Below, piece after piece: positions 6,489-16,466 of a DNA stretch of 64,000 nucleotides (position 1 is its first letter; each line of letters starts with the position of its first letter). The notes beneath the pieces are model-generated. The model was not told the origin of the DNA. It made no database searches and saw only the letters and a list, made by a program, of their open reading frames with translations. The translations under genes and the position numbers were made by a program. This stretch comes from an uncultured Bacteroidota bacterium (GTDB lineage: Bacteria > Bacteroidota > Bacteroidia > Flavobacteriales > Flavobacteriaceae): assembly GCA_902613595.1 (NCBI GenBank), contig CACMHY010000006.1, positions 1 to 64,000 on the forward strand, given 5' to 3'.

Positions 6489-7572
6489 AATTTTTCCATA
6501 GCTTTTGGATAGCTGTGTTTTCTTCTAATTCTGGATTAGTTTCCACACTTATAATTTGTTTTTTATTAAATAGCTTTTGCATCTCATTGAAAATGATAGC
6601 TGTAATTCCTTTGTTCTGGTATTCTGGGTGGACTCCAATTAGGTAAAACGAGGCACGATTATTCTTTCTCATAGCCTTCAGCAGATAGTAGGTATTAAGG
6701 ATAGTAATTTTACCATTAATTTTTTTTAGAGCTTCGGTGAAGGAAGGCATTGTTATTGAAAAACATATAAGTTTTCCTTCTTTATCAATAATACATTTGA
6801 TGTAGTCGGGATTTACAAACTTTAAAAATCTTTTTTTATAATTTTCTATTTGATAATCTTGAATAGGAACGTACGTTTGAAGCTGATTATAGGTTTTGTC
6901 CAACAATTCAAACATTTGATCTACATACGGTATAATATCTTTTCGTTTTTTAAAGTTTAATAATGTTAATTCATATTTATCCATTATTAATTTTGAAAAT
7001 CTTTTAACTCTTTCAGGTGAAGATTCAAAATCATCAATTTTTATTTCGTATTCCACCCATTTAGCTGCTACATTAAAACCAAGCTTCTCTAAATGCTTAG
7101 AATAGTAAGGAAAGTTGTAAAGAGTAATTATAGTATTCGGTTCATTAAAACCTTCAATTAGTAGACCCGCCTTATCTAAATTTGAAAAACCCACAGGTCC
7201 TTCAATAGTTTCCATTTTATGTTTTTTTCCAAATGAAATAACAGCCTCAAGCAAAGTTTTGGAAACATTTGTGTCATCTATAAAGTCAAACCATCCAAAG
7301 CGGACTTTATTTTTTTTTATTTCTTTAACTTCAATCCAGTTAATAATTGCTGCAATTCTACCAACCACCTCACCATTTTTATATGCTAGAAATAAAGATG
7401 CAGTTGCATTCTGATAAACAGGATTGAGCTGTGGATCTAGTGTTTCAATTTCATCCTTAACTAGCGGGGGTACCCAAAAGGGATTGTCTTGATATAAGGT
7501 AAATGGAAACTCCACAAAGGTTTGATAATCCCTTTTTGTACTGACTTTTTTGATATCGATCCCCTGATTCAT
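6439..7572 (-). CDS. GNAT-fold N-acetyltransferase family protein (~377 residues)
   Basis: A conserved Bacteroidota protein starting with FVEFPFTLYQDNPFWVPPL and LDPQLNPVYQ, with a C-terminal GNAT-like segment (ASFYLIGVHPEYQNKGITAIIFNEM) holding the QNKGI acetyl-CoA-binding turn. The central part (EGPVGFSNLDKAGLLIEGF) is typical of YghO-like proteins. Substrate unknown. It lies directly upstream of mnmE in the same direction, with overlapping ends if mnmE starts at 6488, so the two are probably cotranscribed. Confidence 0.75.
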   Translation of the reverse strand: MNQGIDIKKVSTKRDYQTFVEFPFTLYQDNPFWVPPLVKDEIETLDPQLNPVYQNATASLFLAYKNGEVVGRIAAIINWIEVKEIKKNKVRFGWFDFIDDTNVSKTLLEAVISFGKKHKMETIEGPVGFSNLDKAGLLIEGFNEPNTIITLYNFPYYSKHLEKLGFNVAAKWVEYEIKIDDFESSPERVKRFSKLIMDKYELTLLNFKKRKDIIPYVDQMFELLDKTYNQLQTYVPIQDYQIENYKKRFLKFVNPDYIKCIIDKEGKLICFSITMPSFTEALKKINGKITILNTYYLLKAMRKNNRASFYLIGVHPEYQNKGITAIIFNEMQKLFNKKQIISVETNPELEENTAIQKLWKNYEHRLHKRRATYNKSI

Positions 7573-7577
7573 AATTC

Positions 7578-8624
7578 TCAGTTTCTTTTAGCCTTACGAT
7601 TCCTTTTTTTCTCAGTTTTTGTATTTTTCTTGAGGGTTTTCTTTAGATTTTTTTCTTGTTTTTTTAACTCTTTTTCTTCTTTTTCTTCTCCTGAAATAAA
7701 ATCTTTGTGAAAATCTAGTCGATAAGATACTCCAATATTTGCTAAAAAACTACTTGGTGTTGTTTTTGTTGACGTACCAAGAGTAGCTTCAATTTGTAGA
7801 TCATCAGAGTAGAGGTAAGCAACACCGGATCGGAAAAGAAAATTTCTGTAAAGGTCACTCTTTAAGCCTTGGTTCTCTATATAAACAGACCAATAATTAT
7901 TAATTGTATGGGTTAGGGTCAAAATATAATTAATTTCAGGGTAGTCAGACAGAAAACGATCATATATAAAATTAGTTACAAATACCCATGATCCCAAAAA
8001 GTGTGATTGAGTTGCTAATATTCCTTTAAGATGAAAAAAGGGTTCTTTATCCGGTGGTATTCCCAAATTCTGAAAAAATAATGGACGATAAATATTTCCA
8101 AAAAAATTGTTGTAAGGAAATGGATTATTCTTTTCAAAATTTACATTAGTTCCAAATGTCAATGAGATTGCAGGGATTAGATCTCTTAACTTGAAACCAT
8201 TATTAGCTTTCCAACTATAAACATTAACTTCTCTCTCTTTTTTAAAAGGATCAAAAAACAAATATTTAAAGCCAACAAAATTTTGTAGAAAACCTTGTCT
8301 TTTTGACTTTTGGTTTAGTGAAGATAATTTAGAATTTAAACTTCCGATGGCATATTTACTATCAATTGTTAACTCTAAATTTTCACTTAAAAATCCCCAT
8401 CTAAGGGATAGAAATCCAATTGCTGCATCAAAAGTTGAATTATTGTAACCGCTATGAGCATAGTTTCTATATGCAAATCCCAATTCTGATTGAAAAACAT
8501 TCTTACCTACAGAAAAAGCTCCTATTGACGCACCTGGCCTATTTGAATTTATTTGATCTGTATACTGGGCAATTGCGATACTCGATATAAATAAAAACAA
8601 AAAGGGGAACTTTTTGAAAACCAT
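7578..8624 (-). CDS. Outer-membrane beta-barrel protein (transporter-like) with a lysine-rich tail
   Basis: Starting at the ATG at 8624 gives a clear signal peptide (MVFKKFPFLFLFISSIAIAQ), which the longer frame to 8645 would extend pointlessly. The body starts ITDQINSNRPGAS-like (YTDQINSNRPGASIGAF) and alternates short amphipathic strands, the pattern of the MetA-pathway/phenol-degradation transporter family of barrels common in Flavobacteriia. The last ~40 residues form a Lys/Glu-rich tail (repeated KK, EEKEEKELKK) beyond the barrel, which is unusual. Probably an outer-membrane protein; cargo unknown. It ends five bases before the GNAT gene and may share its transcript. Confidence 0.65.
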   Translation of the reverse strand: MVFKKFPFLFLFISSIAIAQYTDQINSNRPGASIGAFSVGKNVFQSELGFAYRNYAHSGYNNSTFDAAIGFLSLRWGFLSENLELTIDSKYAIGSLNSKLSSLNQKSKRQGFLQNFVGFKYLFFDPFKKEREVNVYSWKANNGFKLRDLIPAISLTFGTNVNFEKNNPFPYNNFFGNIYRPLFFQNLGIPPDKEPFFHLKGILATQSHFLGSWVFVTNFIYDRFLSDYPEINYILTLTHTINNYWSVYIENQGLKSDLYRNFLFRSGVAYLYSDDLQIEATLGTSTKTTPSSFLANIGVSYRLDFHKDFISGEEKEEKELKKQEKNLKKTLKKNTKTEKKRNRKAKRN

Positions 8625-8703
8625 ATAACAAATATAAAAGAACATTCTAGCATTTATGTGATACGGAACTTCTTATTGGACTGTAAAATTTCGCTAATTA
8701 ATT

Positions 8704-8940
8704 ATGAAATACTTAATTTTAAAAAAAATAAAATCATTGATAATAATTTTAAAATTCTTAATATTTTTTCTAGGTGGGATTTACATTCTCAGGTTACTTT
8801 CTCCTTTTTTATTTAAAATTTTAATATCAAGTTTATTTAAAAAAGCTAAAGAGCCTAAGACTAGTGTATATAAAAAAAGAACGAAAAAGAGAACATCACA
8901 ATCTTTCGGTGAATATATAGACTATGAGGAAGTTGAATAA
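8704..8940 (+). CDS. DUF4834 family small membrane protein
   Basis: 78 residues with an N-terminal hydrophobic helix (LIIILKFLIFFLGGIYIL), a basic linker and the family's typical C-terminus SQSFGEYIDYEEVE. DUF4834 proteins of Bacteroidota have this length and ending; function unknown. The gene overlaps the start of the yfhO-like gene by 17 bases, a strongly conserved-looking pairing that implies translational coupling. Confidence 0.8.
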   Translation: MKYLILKKIKSLIIILKFLIFFLGGIYILRLLSPFLFKILISSLFKKAKEPKTSVYKKRTKKRTSQSFGEYIDYEEVE

Positions 8941-11359
8941 CAGAATTTTACACTTTACATTTCTTCCTCATTCAGTAATTATTATAAGTTTCGCAATCAT
9001 ATCATTATTATTTTACTATCCACTTTTATCAGGTAAAGTGCTTTTTCAGTCCGATATACGTCAATATGATGGAATGTCACGGCAATTAAAAGATTATAGA
9101 GCACAAACAGGTAAGGAGACCTATTGGATTGATAATGCTTTTGGTGGTATGCCAACTTATCAACTAGGTGCAAAATACCCAGCAGATTTTTTAAGTCCGA
9201 TCTACTCTTTTTTCCGAATTCTTCCTCGTCCTGCACACATACTATTTGTCTATTTACTTGGATTTTATCTTTTGATGGTGGTATTAAAATTTCCATGGCA
9301 AATTGGGCTTTTTGGATCTATGGCATTTGGATTTTCAACTTATCTACTCATAATTTTACAGGTAGGTCACAATACTAAGGCATTAGCAATAAGTTTTATC
9401 CCTTTTGTTATTGCAGGTATACTTTTACTTTTTAGAAAACAATGGTTTTGGGGATTTATTTTAACATCCTTGTCTTTTGCAATGCAAATTAGATCAAATC
9501 ATTATCAAATGACTTATTACCTTCTATTTCTTGTTGGTATTTTTGTAGTTGTTTATGGTTATGACTTTTTTAAACATAAAAAAATAAAGCTTTTTATATC
9601 GTCAATTTTACTATTGTTTTCAAGTGTTATAATTTCTTTAGGCTTAAATTCTACTCCCTTATTGGCAACAGCTGAATATGCCAATTTTAGTACTCGTGGT
9701 GCAAGCGAATTAACTATTAACCCAGATGGAACTCCTAAAGAGAGGTCTACTGGTCTAGACTTTGATTACATTACTGAATATAGCTATGGAATCTTTGAAA
9801 CACTTAATCTTATCGCCCCTAGAATACAGGGTGGAGCTTCACGTGAAAATCTAGAAAAAAAACATGGTATTTATGATTTTCTAATAAAAAATGGGGTTAG
9901 CTCTAATCAAGCACTTCAATTTTCAAAAAATGTTCCAACTTATTGGGGTGAACAACCTATTTTAGAAGCTCCCGCCTATATTGGTATATCTGTTTTTTTC
10001 TTTGCCTTATTATCACTTATTTTAATAAATGGACCCTTAAGAAATGCTCTAGCTGTAGGTATTATTTTTGCATTAATTCTCTCTTGGGGAAAAAACTTGA
10101 GTTTTGTCACCGAGTTTTTTATAAAATATATCCCGTTTTATAATAAATTTAGAGCGGTTTCTTCAATACAAGTAATTTTAGAATTTTGTTTTCCGGTTCT
10201 ATCTTCAATAGGTATTTATAATCTTTATTTTAAAAAAGAAAAAGTTCAAATTAATAAAGTTTTTAAAATAGCTGTCTTTCTAATTTTATTATTAGTACTT
10301 GTTTATCTTTCGCAAAGCCTACTATCCTTTTCTGGAATGAATGATTCTTATTATAGAGAGTTATATGGGAATGAACTTTTATTAAAAATTAGAGAAGCAA
10401 GAATATCGATTTTCAAGACAGATATAATAAGAGCTATTGTTTTTTGCATCCTTTTGATGGGCACATATTTTCTTTTTTACCTAGATAAAATTAAAAAAAA
10501 TTTAGCATTAGGTCTCACATTTATTTTAATGCTTATTGATTTACTTGGTGTTGCCAATAGATACATTGATCGTAACGCATTTGTTAGCTCAAAGGTTCTT
10601 TCTAATCCATTTCAAATTACTAAAGCTGATAAAAGCATTCAGAATGACAAAACACGTTACAGAGTATTTGAGCCAAGACTTGGTTTAACTGGTGCTAGAA
10701 CCTCATATTTCCATAACTCTTTAGGTGGTTATCATGGAGCTAAACCAAGGAGATTTCAAGAATTGATCGATACTTATAAAACTCAACAAAACGCTGGAAT
10801 TTTAGATTTTTTAAATGTTAAATACATACTTTATCCTGATGAAGAAAGTGGAGAGTTAAAAACTTTTTTAAATTCTGGAGCACTAGGTTCGGCCTGGTTT
10901 ATTAATGAAATAAATGAATTCAATACACCCGATGAACTTCTTAAAGCAATGGATAGTAATAATTTTAAGAAAACCGCTTTAATACTAAAGAAGGATATAC
11001 CTGAGGGTCTCACAAAAAGCTATGCTAATGATTCTTTAGATAATATTAATCTTATAAAAGCTAAACCAAATTATTTATTATATAGCATTAATACAGCTAA
11101 AGATGCTTTTGCCGTTTTTTCTGAAATGTATTATCCAAAAGGATGGAAAGTCTTTATAGACGACACCGAAAAAAATATTTTAAACGTAAATTATGTTCTT
11201 CGTGGACTAAAGATTCCTGCAAACTCTTCAAAGCTAGAATTTAGATTTGAGCCAGATATAGTAAAACAAGGAACTTATTTAAGATGGCTTAGTTTACTAA
11301 TTTTTATTTCAGCTAGTACCGCTTTGGCATACTTTCAGTATTTTAGAAAAACTACTTAA
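8924..11359 (+). CDS. YfhO family membrane protein
   Basis: An 811-residue polytopic inner-membrane protein. It opens with a transmembrane segment followed by the conserved periplasmic stretch LSGKVLFQSDIRQYDGMSRQ and AFGGMPTYQLGA, then about twelve more membrane helices, and ends with a soluble C-terminal domain (FAVFSEMYYPKGWKVFID) and a last helix. This is the YfhO layout; in Firmicutes YfhO is linked to glycosylation of cell-envelope polymers, and related proteins are GT-C fold glycosyltransferases. It follows DUF4834 with overlap and precedes a flippase by five bases, which suggests an envelope glycan role. Confidence 0.85.
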   Translation: MRKLNNRILHFTFLPHSVIIISFAIISLLFYYPLLSGKVLFQSDIRQYDGMSRQLKDYRAQTGKETYWIDNAFGGMPTYQLGAKYPADFLSPIYSFFRILPRPAHILFVYLLGFYLLMVVLKFPWQIGLFGSMAFGFSTYLLIILQVGHNTKALAISFIPFVIAGILLLFRKQWFWGFILTSLSFAMQIRSNHYQMTYYLLFLVGIFVVVYGYDFFKHKKIKLFISSILLLFSSVIISLGLNSTPLLATAEYANFSTRGASELTINPDGTPKERSTGLDFDYITEYSYGIFETLNLIAPRIQGGASRENLEKKHGIYDFLIKNGVSSNQALQFSKNVPTYWGEQPILEAPAYIGISVFFFALLSLILINGPLRNALAVGIIFALILSWGKNLSFVTEFFIKYIPFYNKFRAVSSIQVILEFCFPVLSSIGIYNLYFKKEKVQINKVFKIAVFLILLLVLVYLSQSLLSFSGMNDSYYRELYGNELLLKIREARISIFKTDIIRAIVFCILLMGTYFLFYLDKIKKNLALGLTFILMLIDLLGVANRYIDRNAFVSSKVLSNPFQITKADKSIQNDKTRYRVFEPRLGLTGARTSYFHNSLGGYHGAKPRRFQELIDTYKTQQNAGILDFLNVKYILYPDEESGELKTFLNSGALGSAWFINEINEFNTPDELLKAMDSNNFKKTALILKKDIPEGLTKSYANDSLDNINLIKAKPNYLLYSINTAKDAFAVFSEMYYPKGWKVFIDDTEKNILNVNYVLRGLKIPANSSKLEFRFEPDIVKQGTYLRWLSLLIFISASTALAYFQYFRKTT

Positions 11360-11364
11360 TACCG

Positions 11365-12828
11365 ATGGGAATAATTACAAAGCAGTCTATTTACAATGTA
11401 ATAAGTATTGGCTTTGCATTTATAATTGGAGCTGTAAATATGCTTTTCCTTTATCCTTCATTCCCTGGTAAGGAATTTCAAGGACTTATAATTGCTTTAT
11501 TGGCAAATTCAAACCTTATACAACCATTTATTTCTTTTGGTGTTCAGCACACTTTAATAAAGTTTTATAGTGATGCTAGGAATAAAGATCAACAAGACCG
11601 CTTATTATGGTTTTCACTATTTCTTCCACTTTTGGTCTTAATTCTTCTGACCCCATTTTATATTTATTTCAATGTAGAAATACTAAACTTTCTATCGAAT
11701 GAAAATATTTTAGTTACTAAGTTCCCTTTTTTAATTATTCTAATTTCTATTTCTACAGCATATTTTGAAATCTTTTTTAGTTGGTTACGTATTCAATTAA
11801 AATCTGTATTTGGAAATTTCTTGAAAGAAGTATATCCGAGACTTTTAACATTTTTCCTTCTTATATTATTTGCCTTTAAATTTATTGATTTAGACACTTT
11901 TATCATTTACTTGATTTGCGGGTATTACCTCCGTTTGATTATCATAATGATATATAGTTTTAGTATTTATTTACCGAGTTTTAACGGATTAATTCCATCA
12001 TCATGGAGAAATATGTTAAGATATAGTAGTTTGATATTTCTCTCTGGTGCTGCCGCAAGTTTTATTTTAGATATAGATAAGTCAATGATTTTTTCTTTAA
12101 CCTCTGATGCTAATGTAGCCTATTATGCTGTGGCGATATATGTTGCGGCTATAATTGAGGCACCAGGCAGAGCGATGTTTCAAATAACTAGCCCACTAGT
12201 TGCAAGAGCATTAAACAAAAACGAAAAAACTACTCTGGAAAATCTTCTAAAAAAAAGTAGTCTTAATTTATTAATTGTATCAGGTTTCGTTTTTTTATTA
12301 ATTAATCTCAACTTAATAGATTTTTATCAAATTATTAACCAAGAAGGTTATTCTTCAGCTATTGGAGTAGTTATTATTGTTTCATTGGGGAAGCTTTTTA
12401 GTATGTCTATGGGTTGTTTAAATAACATAATAATTAATTCAAAAAAATACTATTACGTATTTTGGTTTTCAGTCATATCAGCAATTCTTGCTGTAATACT
12501 TAATTACTTCATGATTCAGAGTTGTGGAATTATTGGAGCAGCCCTTGCAACTCTTATTGTTATTATTATTATCAACCTCAGTAAAATTATATTAGTTTAT
12601 TTTTTGTTTAAAATTCATCCATACTCAGCAAAAACTGTAAGTATTTTAATCAATCTAGTCATTATATATCTTATTGTATATTTCGTTCCGAGCGTGCTAA
12701 ACCCATGGTTATCAATTTCTTTAAGAAGCTTTTTAATTTTAGGTTTGTTTATCATTGCCATAATAATTTTTAAGTGGTCGGATGAAATTGAAACCCTTCT
12801 AAAAGAGATTAGAAAAAGATTATATTAA
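11365..12828 (+). CDS. Oligosaccharide flippase family protein (Wzx/MATE-like)
   Basis: 487 residues with about 12-14 hydrophobic helices, beginning GIITKQSIYNVISIGFAFIIGAVNMLFLYP, and with the internal motif YAVAIYVAAIIEAPGRAMFQI. This fits the polysaccharide biosynthesis/oligosaccharide flippase branch of the MOP superfamily, which moves lipid-linked glycans across the inner membrane. It follows the yfhO-like gene by five bases and is surely cotranscribed. Its stop overlaps the convergent uvrA stop by nine bases. Confidence 0.8.
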   Translation: MGIITKQSIYNVISIGFAFIIGAVNMLFLYPSFPGKEFQGLIIALLANSNLIQPFISFGVQHTLIKFYSDARNKDQQDRLLWFSLFLPLLVLILLTPFYIYFNVEILNFLSNENILVTKFPFLIILISISTAYFEIFFSWLRIQLKSVFGNFLKEVYPRLLTFFLLILFAFKFIDLDTFIIYLICGYYLRLIIIMIYSFSIYLPSFNGLIPSSWRNMLRYSSLIFLSGAAASFILDIDKSMIFSLTSDANVAYYAVAIYVAAIIEAPGRAMFQITSPLVARALNKNEKTTLENLLKKSSLNLLIVSGFVFLLINLNLIDFYQIINQEGYSSAIGVVIIVSLGKLFSMSMGCLNNIIINSKKYYYVFWFSVISAILAVILNYFMIQSCGIIGAALATLIVIIIINLSKIILVYFLFKIHPYSAKTVSILINLVIIYLIVYFVPSVLNPWLSISLRSFLILGLFIIAIIIFKWSDEIETLLKEIRKRLY

Positions 12829-15600
12829 TTTTTTAGATAAAAAACTCGCAGTATTCGATTTTGAAATTTTAGAAATTACTTCAGGTGTACCTTGTCCAAC
12901 TAAAAACCCCCCTTTGTTTCCGGCTTCTGGTCCTAATTCAACTACATAGTCAGCACATTTAATTAACTCTAAATTATGCTCAACTACTATGATTGTATGT
13001 CCTCTGTCGATGAGCATATTGAAAGAAGTTAATAATTTGTTCACATCATGAAAATGCAAGCCTGTTGTTGGCTCATCGAATATGAATAAAATTTTCTCTT
13101 TTGTCGCTCCTTGGCTTATAAAAGATGCAAGTTTAATTCTTTGTGCTTCACCTCCAGATAATGTTGTTGATGATTGACCTAATTTAACGTAACCTAGACC
13201 GACTTCTTTAAGAGGTTTAAGTTTTTTTATAATTCGAGTTTCATTATGTGTGTCAAAGAAAATAATAGCGTCATCAATTGTCATATTTAGCACATCGTCG
13301 ATATTCACGCCATTAAATTTAATTTCTAAAATTTCTTTTTTGAATCGTCTTCCTTTGCATTCTTCACATTCTAAAATGACATCTGCCATGAATTGCATCT
13401 CCACAGTTAGAGTTCCTTCACCTTTGCATTTTTCGCAGCGTCCACCATCGACATTAAATGAAAAATGTTTAGGTTGATAATTTCTGTTTTTAGATATTTT
13501 TAAAGAGGCAAAAAGACTTCGGATTTCATCGTAAGCTTTAACATATGTTACAGGGTTTGATCGTGAAGATCGGCCTATAGGTCTTTGATCAACATACTCA
13601 ACACTTTTAAGAGTATTAATATTTCCATTTAACCCTGAAAATGATCCAGGTTTCTCTAAAAAAATTTCAAAATGTCTTAGTAGGGCAGGATAAAGGATTT
13701 TTCTAACTAAGCTAGACTTTCCACTTCCAGATACTCCACAAATTACCGTAAGGGCTGAAAGAGGAATTTTCACATTGATGTTTTTTAGATTATTTTCTCT
13801 TGCTCCAATTATTTCTATAAAATTTTTTAATGAGCGTCTTTTTTCTGGTAGTTCAATCTTTCTATCTCCATTAAGATATTCTGCAGTTAGGCCATTACTC
13901 GTTAAAATTTTTTTTATGCTTCCAGAGGCAATTACCTTGCCACCATCACTTCCAGCTTTTGGCCCTATATCAATAATATTGTCGGCAGCATTCATAATCT
14001 CTTCATCGTGTTCTACAACAATTACAGTATTCCCTAAATCTCTTAAATCCTTAAGTACTTTAATCAGGTTTTCATTATCTCTTGGGTGCAGTCCTATGGA
14101 AGGTTCATCTAAAATATACATCGAGCCTACTAAACTACTTCCCAAGGATGTAACTAGCTGAATCCGTTGGGATTCACCTCCTGAAAGAGTATCCGATCTG
14201 CGGTTTAACGTTAAATAACCCAATCCAACATTTTTAATAAACTTTAATCGATTTTTAATTTCAATTAATAATCGCTCAGATATTTTTTTTTCATTTGAAC
14301 TTAACTTTAGATTTTCAATAAAATCATCAAGATCATCTAATGAAATTTGAAGAAGGTCACAGATTGATCTATCATTAATTTTGACATTTTTTGATGCATT
14401 TGAAAGCCTTGAACCATAACATTCATTGCATTTAGTTTTTCCCCTATATCGAGATAGAAGAACCCTGTTTTGGATCTTATAGTTCTTTTTTTCAATTTTT
14501 TTAAAAAAAGAATAAATTCCGGTAAAATATGAGTTTCCGTTCCAAAGTAATTTCTTTTGTTCTTCATTTAACTCAAAATAAGGTTTATGAATTGGAAAGT
14601 CAAAATGATAAGAACTATCAATTAATTTTTTGTAATATTTTATCATTGTAGTACTTTTCCACGGTGCAATTGCAAAATCATAGATTGATTTACTCGTATC
14701 AGGAATTACTAATTCTGGATCAATTCCAATAATATCGCCAAAACCTTCACATTTTTTGCATGCGCCAAGTGGATTATTAAAGCTAAATAAATGAATATTT
14801 GGCTTTGTAAACTTGATGCCGTCTAATTCAAAAGCATTGGAATAAGTTATACTTTTATTGTTTTTCAAATCAAACAATCTACACGTCCCATTACCTTCAT
14901 AAAATGCAATTTCAATCGCATCAGCTGTTCGATTATAAAAGTCCTGTTCATGCCTGACTATTAAACGATCGATAACTAATTCAATATTTTTTTGTGGAAT
15001 ACCTTTTAAATCTTCTATTCGAATCATATCTCCATTGTAGAGGACTCGAGCGTATCCTTGCTGAGTAAAAATTTTTAATTTATCTGCTATTGAGCGGTTA
15101 AGACCAGACTTTATTGGAACTAAAATAAGTAGTTTAGTTCCACTTTTAAATTTTTTAATTTGGTTCAATACATCAACCGTCTCGTCTTGTTTCACAAGAT
15201 TTCCACTTACTGGAGAATATGTTTTTCCTATTCTGGCATAAAGTAATTTAAGATAGTCGTAAATCTCTGTCTTAGTACCGACTGTTGAACGTGGATTTGA
15301 ACTATTGACTCTTTGTTCAACAGCTATAGCGGGAGAAAGACCTTTAATAAATTCAACTTTGGGTTTATCTAATCTTCCCATAAATTGACGAGCATAAGAT
15401 GATAGACTTTCAACATAACGTCTTTGTCCTTCTGCATAAAGTGTATCAAATGCCAAAGTTGATTTACCCGAGCCAGATAACCCTGTAATTACTGTGAGTT
15501 TATTTCTTGGAATTGCAACGTCTATTTGCCTAAGATTGTGCAAATATGCTCCTTTTACTATGATATGGTCTTTTGGATTATAATCCAAAATATCCTTCAT
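12820..15600 (-). CDS. uvrA: Excinuclease ABC subunit A
   Basis: UvrA recognises bulky DNA lesions with UvrB. The 926-residue protein has two ABC modules: Walker A GLSGSGKST (N-terminal) and GVSGSGKSS (second half), signatures LSGGESQRI and LSGGEAQRI, and Walker B segments with DEPSIGLHPRD and DEPTTGLHFHD. The C-terminal zinc finger is intact (CEKC, 19 residues, CEEC). Length and motif order are normal. It is monocistronic on the minus strand, overlapping the convergent flippase stop by nine bases. Confidence 0.98.
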   Translation of the reverse strand: MKDILDYNPKDHIIVKGAYLHNLRQIDVAIPRNKLTVITGLSGSGKSTLAFDTLYAEGQRRYVESLSSYARQFMGRLDKPKVEFIKGLSPAIAVEQRVNSSNPRSTVGTKTEIYDYLKLLYARIGKTYSPVSGNLVKQDETVDVLNQIKKFKSGTKLLILVPIKSGLNRSIADKLKIFTQQGYARVLYNGDMIRIEDLKGIPQKNIELVIDRLIVRHEQDFYNRTADAIEIAFYEGNGTCRLFDLKNNKSITYSNAFELDGIKFTKPNIHLFSFNNPLGACKKCEGFGDIIGIDPELVIPDTSKSIYDFAIAPWKSTTMIKYYKKLIDSSYHFDFPIHKPYFELNEEQKKLLWNGNSYFTGIYSFFKKIEKKNYKIQNRVLLSRYRGKTKCNECYGSRLSNASKNVKINDRSICDLLQISLDDLDDFIENLKLSSNEKKISERLLIEIKNRLKFIKNVGLGYLTLNRRSDTLSGGESQRIQLVTSLGSSLVGSMYILDEPSIGLHPRDNENLIKVLKDLRDLGNTVIVVEHDEEIMNAADNIIDIGPKAGSDGGKVIASGSIKKILTSNGLTAEYLNGDRKIELPEKRRSLKNFIEIIGARENNLKNINVKIPLSALTVICGVSGSGKSSLVRKILYPALLRHFEIFLEKPGSFSGLNGNINTLKSVEYVDQRPIGRSSRSNPVTYVKAYDEIRSLFASLKISKNRNYQPKHFSFNVDGGRCEKCKGEGTLTVEMQFMADVILECEECKGRRFKKEILEIKFNGVNIDDVLNMTIDDAIIFFDTHNETRIIKKLKPLKEVGLGYVKLGQSSTTLSGGEAQRIKLASFISQGATKEKILFIFDEPTTGLHFHDVNKLLTSFNMLIDRGHTIIVVEHNLELIKCADYVVELGPEAGNKGGFLVGQGTPEVISKISKSNTASFLSKKLI

Positions 15601-15742
15601 TGCGATTTTTTTTATACTAATTTACAATTTTTAAACCTCAAAAGAATTATTTAAAATTTTAAAACAACTTTTTAACATCATAAATATTATTAAAAAATCA
15701 GTTAAGAAACATTTGATTTAATTACGATAAATTAAAAAAATG

Positions 15743-15750
15743 TATATTTG
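15743..15750 (+). promoter_or_regulatory. -7 box (TATATTTG) of the ECF sigma gene
   Basis: TATATTTG exactly matches TAnnTTTG and would place the transcript start near 15757, giving a leader of about 74 bases. A TTTG at 15712-15715 is 27 bases upstream, longer than the usual -33 spacing. Confidence 0.45.
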
Positions 15751-15774
15751 TAAAAATTTATGTGCCTATAATAT

Positions 15775-15827
15775 AAAATTACTTTAAACATTTGGAAGTT
15801 TAATAGCCTTACGGCAGAAGTAATTTT
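15775..15827 (+). promoter_or_regulatory. Hairpin leader ending four bases before the ECF sigma start codon
   Basis: AAAATTACTT (15775-15784) and AAGTAATTTT (15818-15827) form a perfect 10-bp stem around 33 bases that include a small GCC-TTAC-GGC hairpin. The AUG starts three bases after the stem. The structure could hide or present the start region, so it is a candidate cis-acting RNA; I do not match it to a named family. Confidence 0.5.
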
Positions 15828-15830
15828 ATT

Positions 15831-16421
15831 ATGGACATAAAGAAAACAAACATACCCGATGCTGACCTTATCACAGAATACTTAAAAGGGTCTGAAACGT
15901 CACTTGAAAAACTTATAAATCGCCATCAACTTCAAATTTTCAACTTTATAAATTCTAAAGTTAATGATAGAGATAAGTCCGAGGACATATTTCAAGACAC
16001 GTTTATTAAAGTTATTAGAACTTTAAAAAACGGTTCTTATAATGAAGAAGGAAAGTTTTTACCCTGGGTTATGCGCATAGCACACAACTTGGTAATTGAT
16101 CATTTTAGAAAAAATAGTCGTATCCCAATAATTGAGAACAAAGAAGAATTTGATATTTTTCAGTTTCTCTCTGACACTACACCTAACGCTGAGGTTGCAC
16201 TTGTTCAAGAGCAAGTCCTGAAAGACATACAAAACTTAGTCGACGAACTTCCCGAAGACCAAAAAGAAGTTCTAATCATGAGACTTTACCGTGATATGAG
16301 TTTCAAAGAAATAGCTGAAAATACAAATGTTAGTATAAATACAGCTCTTGGAAGGATGCGTTATGCAATAATTAATCTCAGGAAGATGATTAGTGATAAC
16401 AAAATAGCTTTAGAAACTTGA
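15831..16421 (+). CDS. ECF (RpoE-like) RNA polymerase sigma factor
   Basis: 196 residues with sigma-70 region 2 (INRHQLQIFNFINSKVNDRDKSEDIFQDTFIKVI and FLPWVMRIAHNLVIDHFRK) and region 4 (LPEDQKEVLIMRLYRDMSFKEIAENTNVSINTALGRMRYAI-type HTH). This is a group IV sigma factor. No anti-sigma gene is adjacent, unlike FecI or RpoE systems. In Flavobacteriia close relatives are found as lone housekeeping-like ECF factors; its regulon cannot be inferred. A hairpin leader ends just before the start codon and a conserved-looking 47-residue gene follows 45 bases downstream. Confidence 0.93.
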   Translation: MDIKKTNIPDADLITEYLKGSETSLEKLINRHQLQIFNFINSKVNDRDKSEDIFQDTFIKVIRTLKNGSYNEEGKFLPWVMRIAHNLVIDHFRKNSRIPIIENKEEFDIFQFLSDTTPNAEVALVQEQVLKDIQNLVDELPEDQKEVLIMRLYRDMSFKEIAENTNVSINTALGRMRYAIINLRKMISDNKIALET

Positions 16422-16466
16422 AACAATAATTTTTAAATTTTGTCGTTTAAATTAAAAATAATTTAT

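Noticed and set aside
13250-14567. Open frames opposite uvrA and within other large genes
   Set aside because: They are antisense or shifted shadows of well-supported genes with no domain signal of their own.
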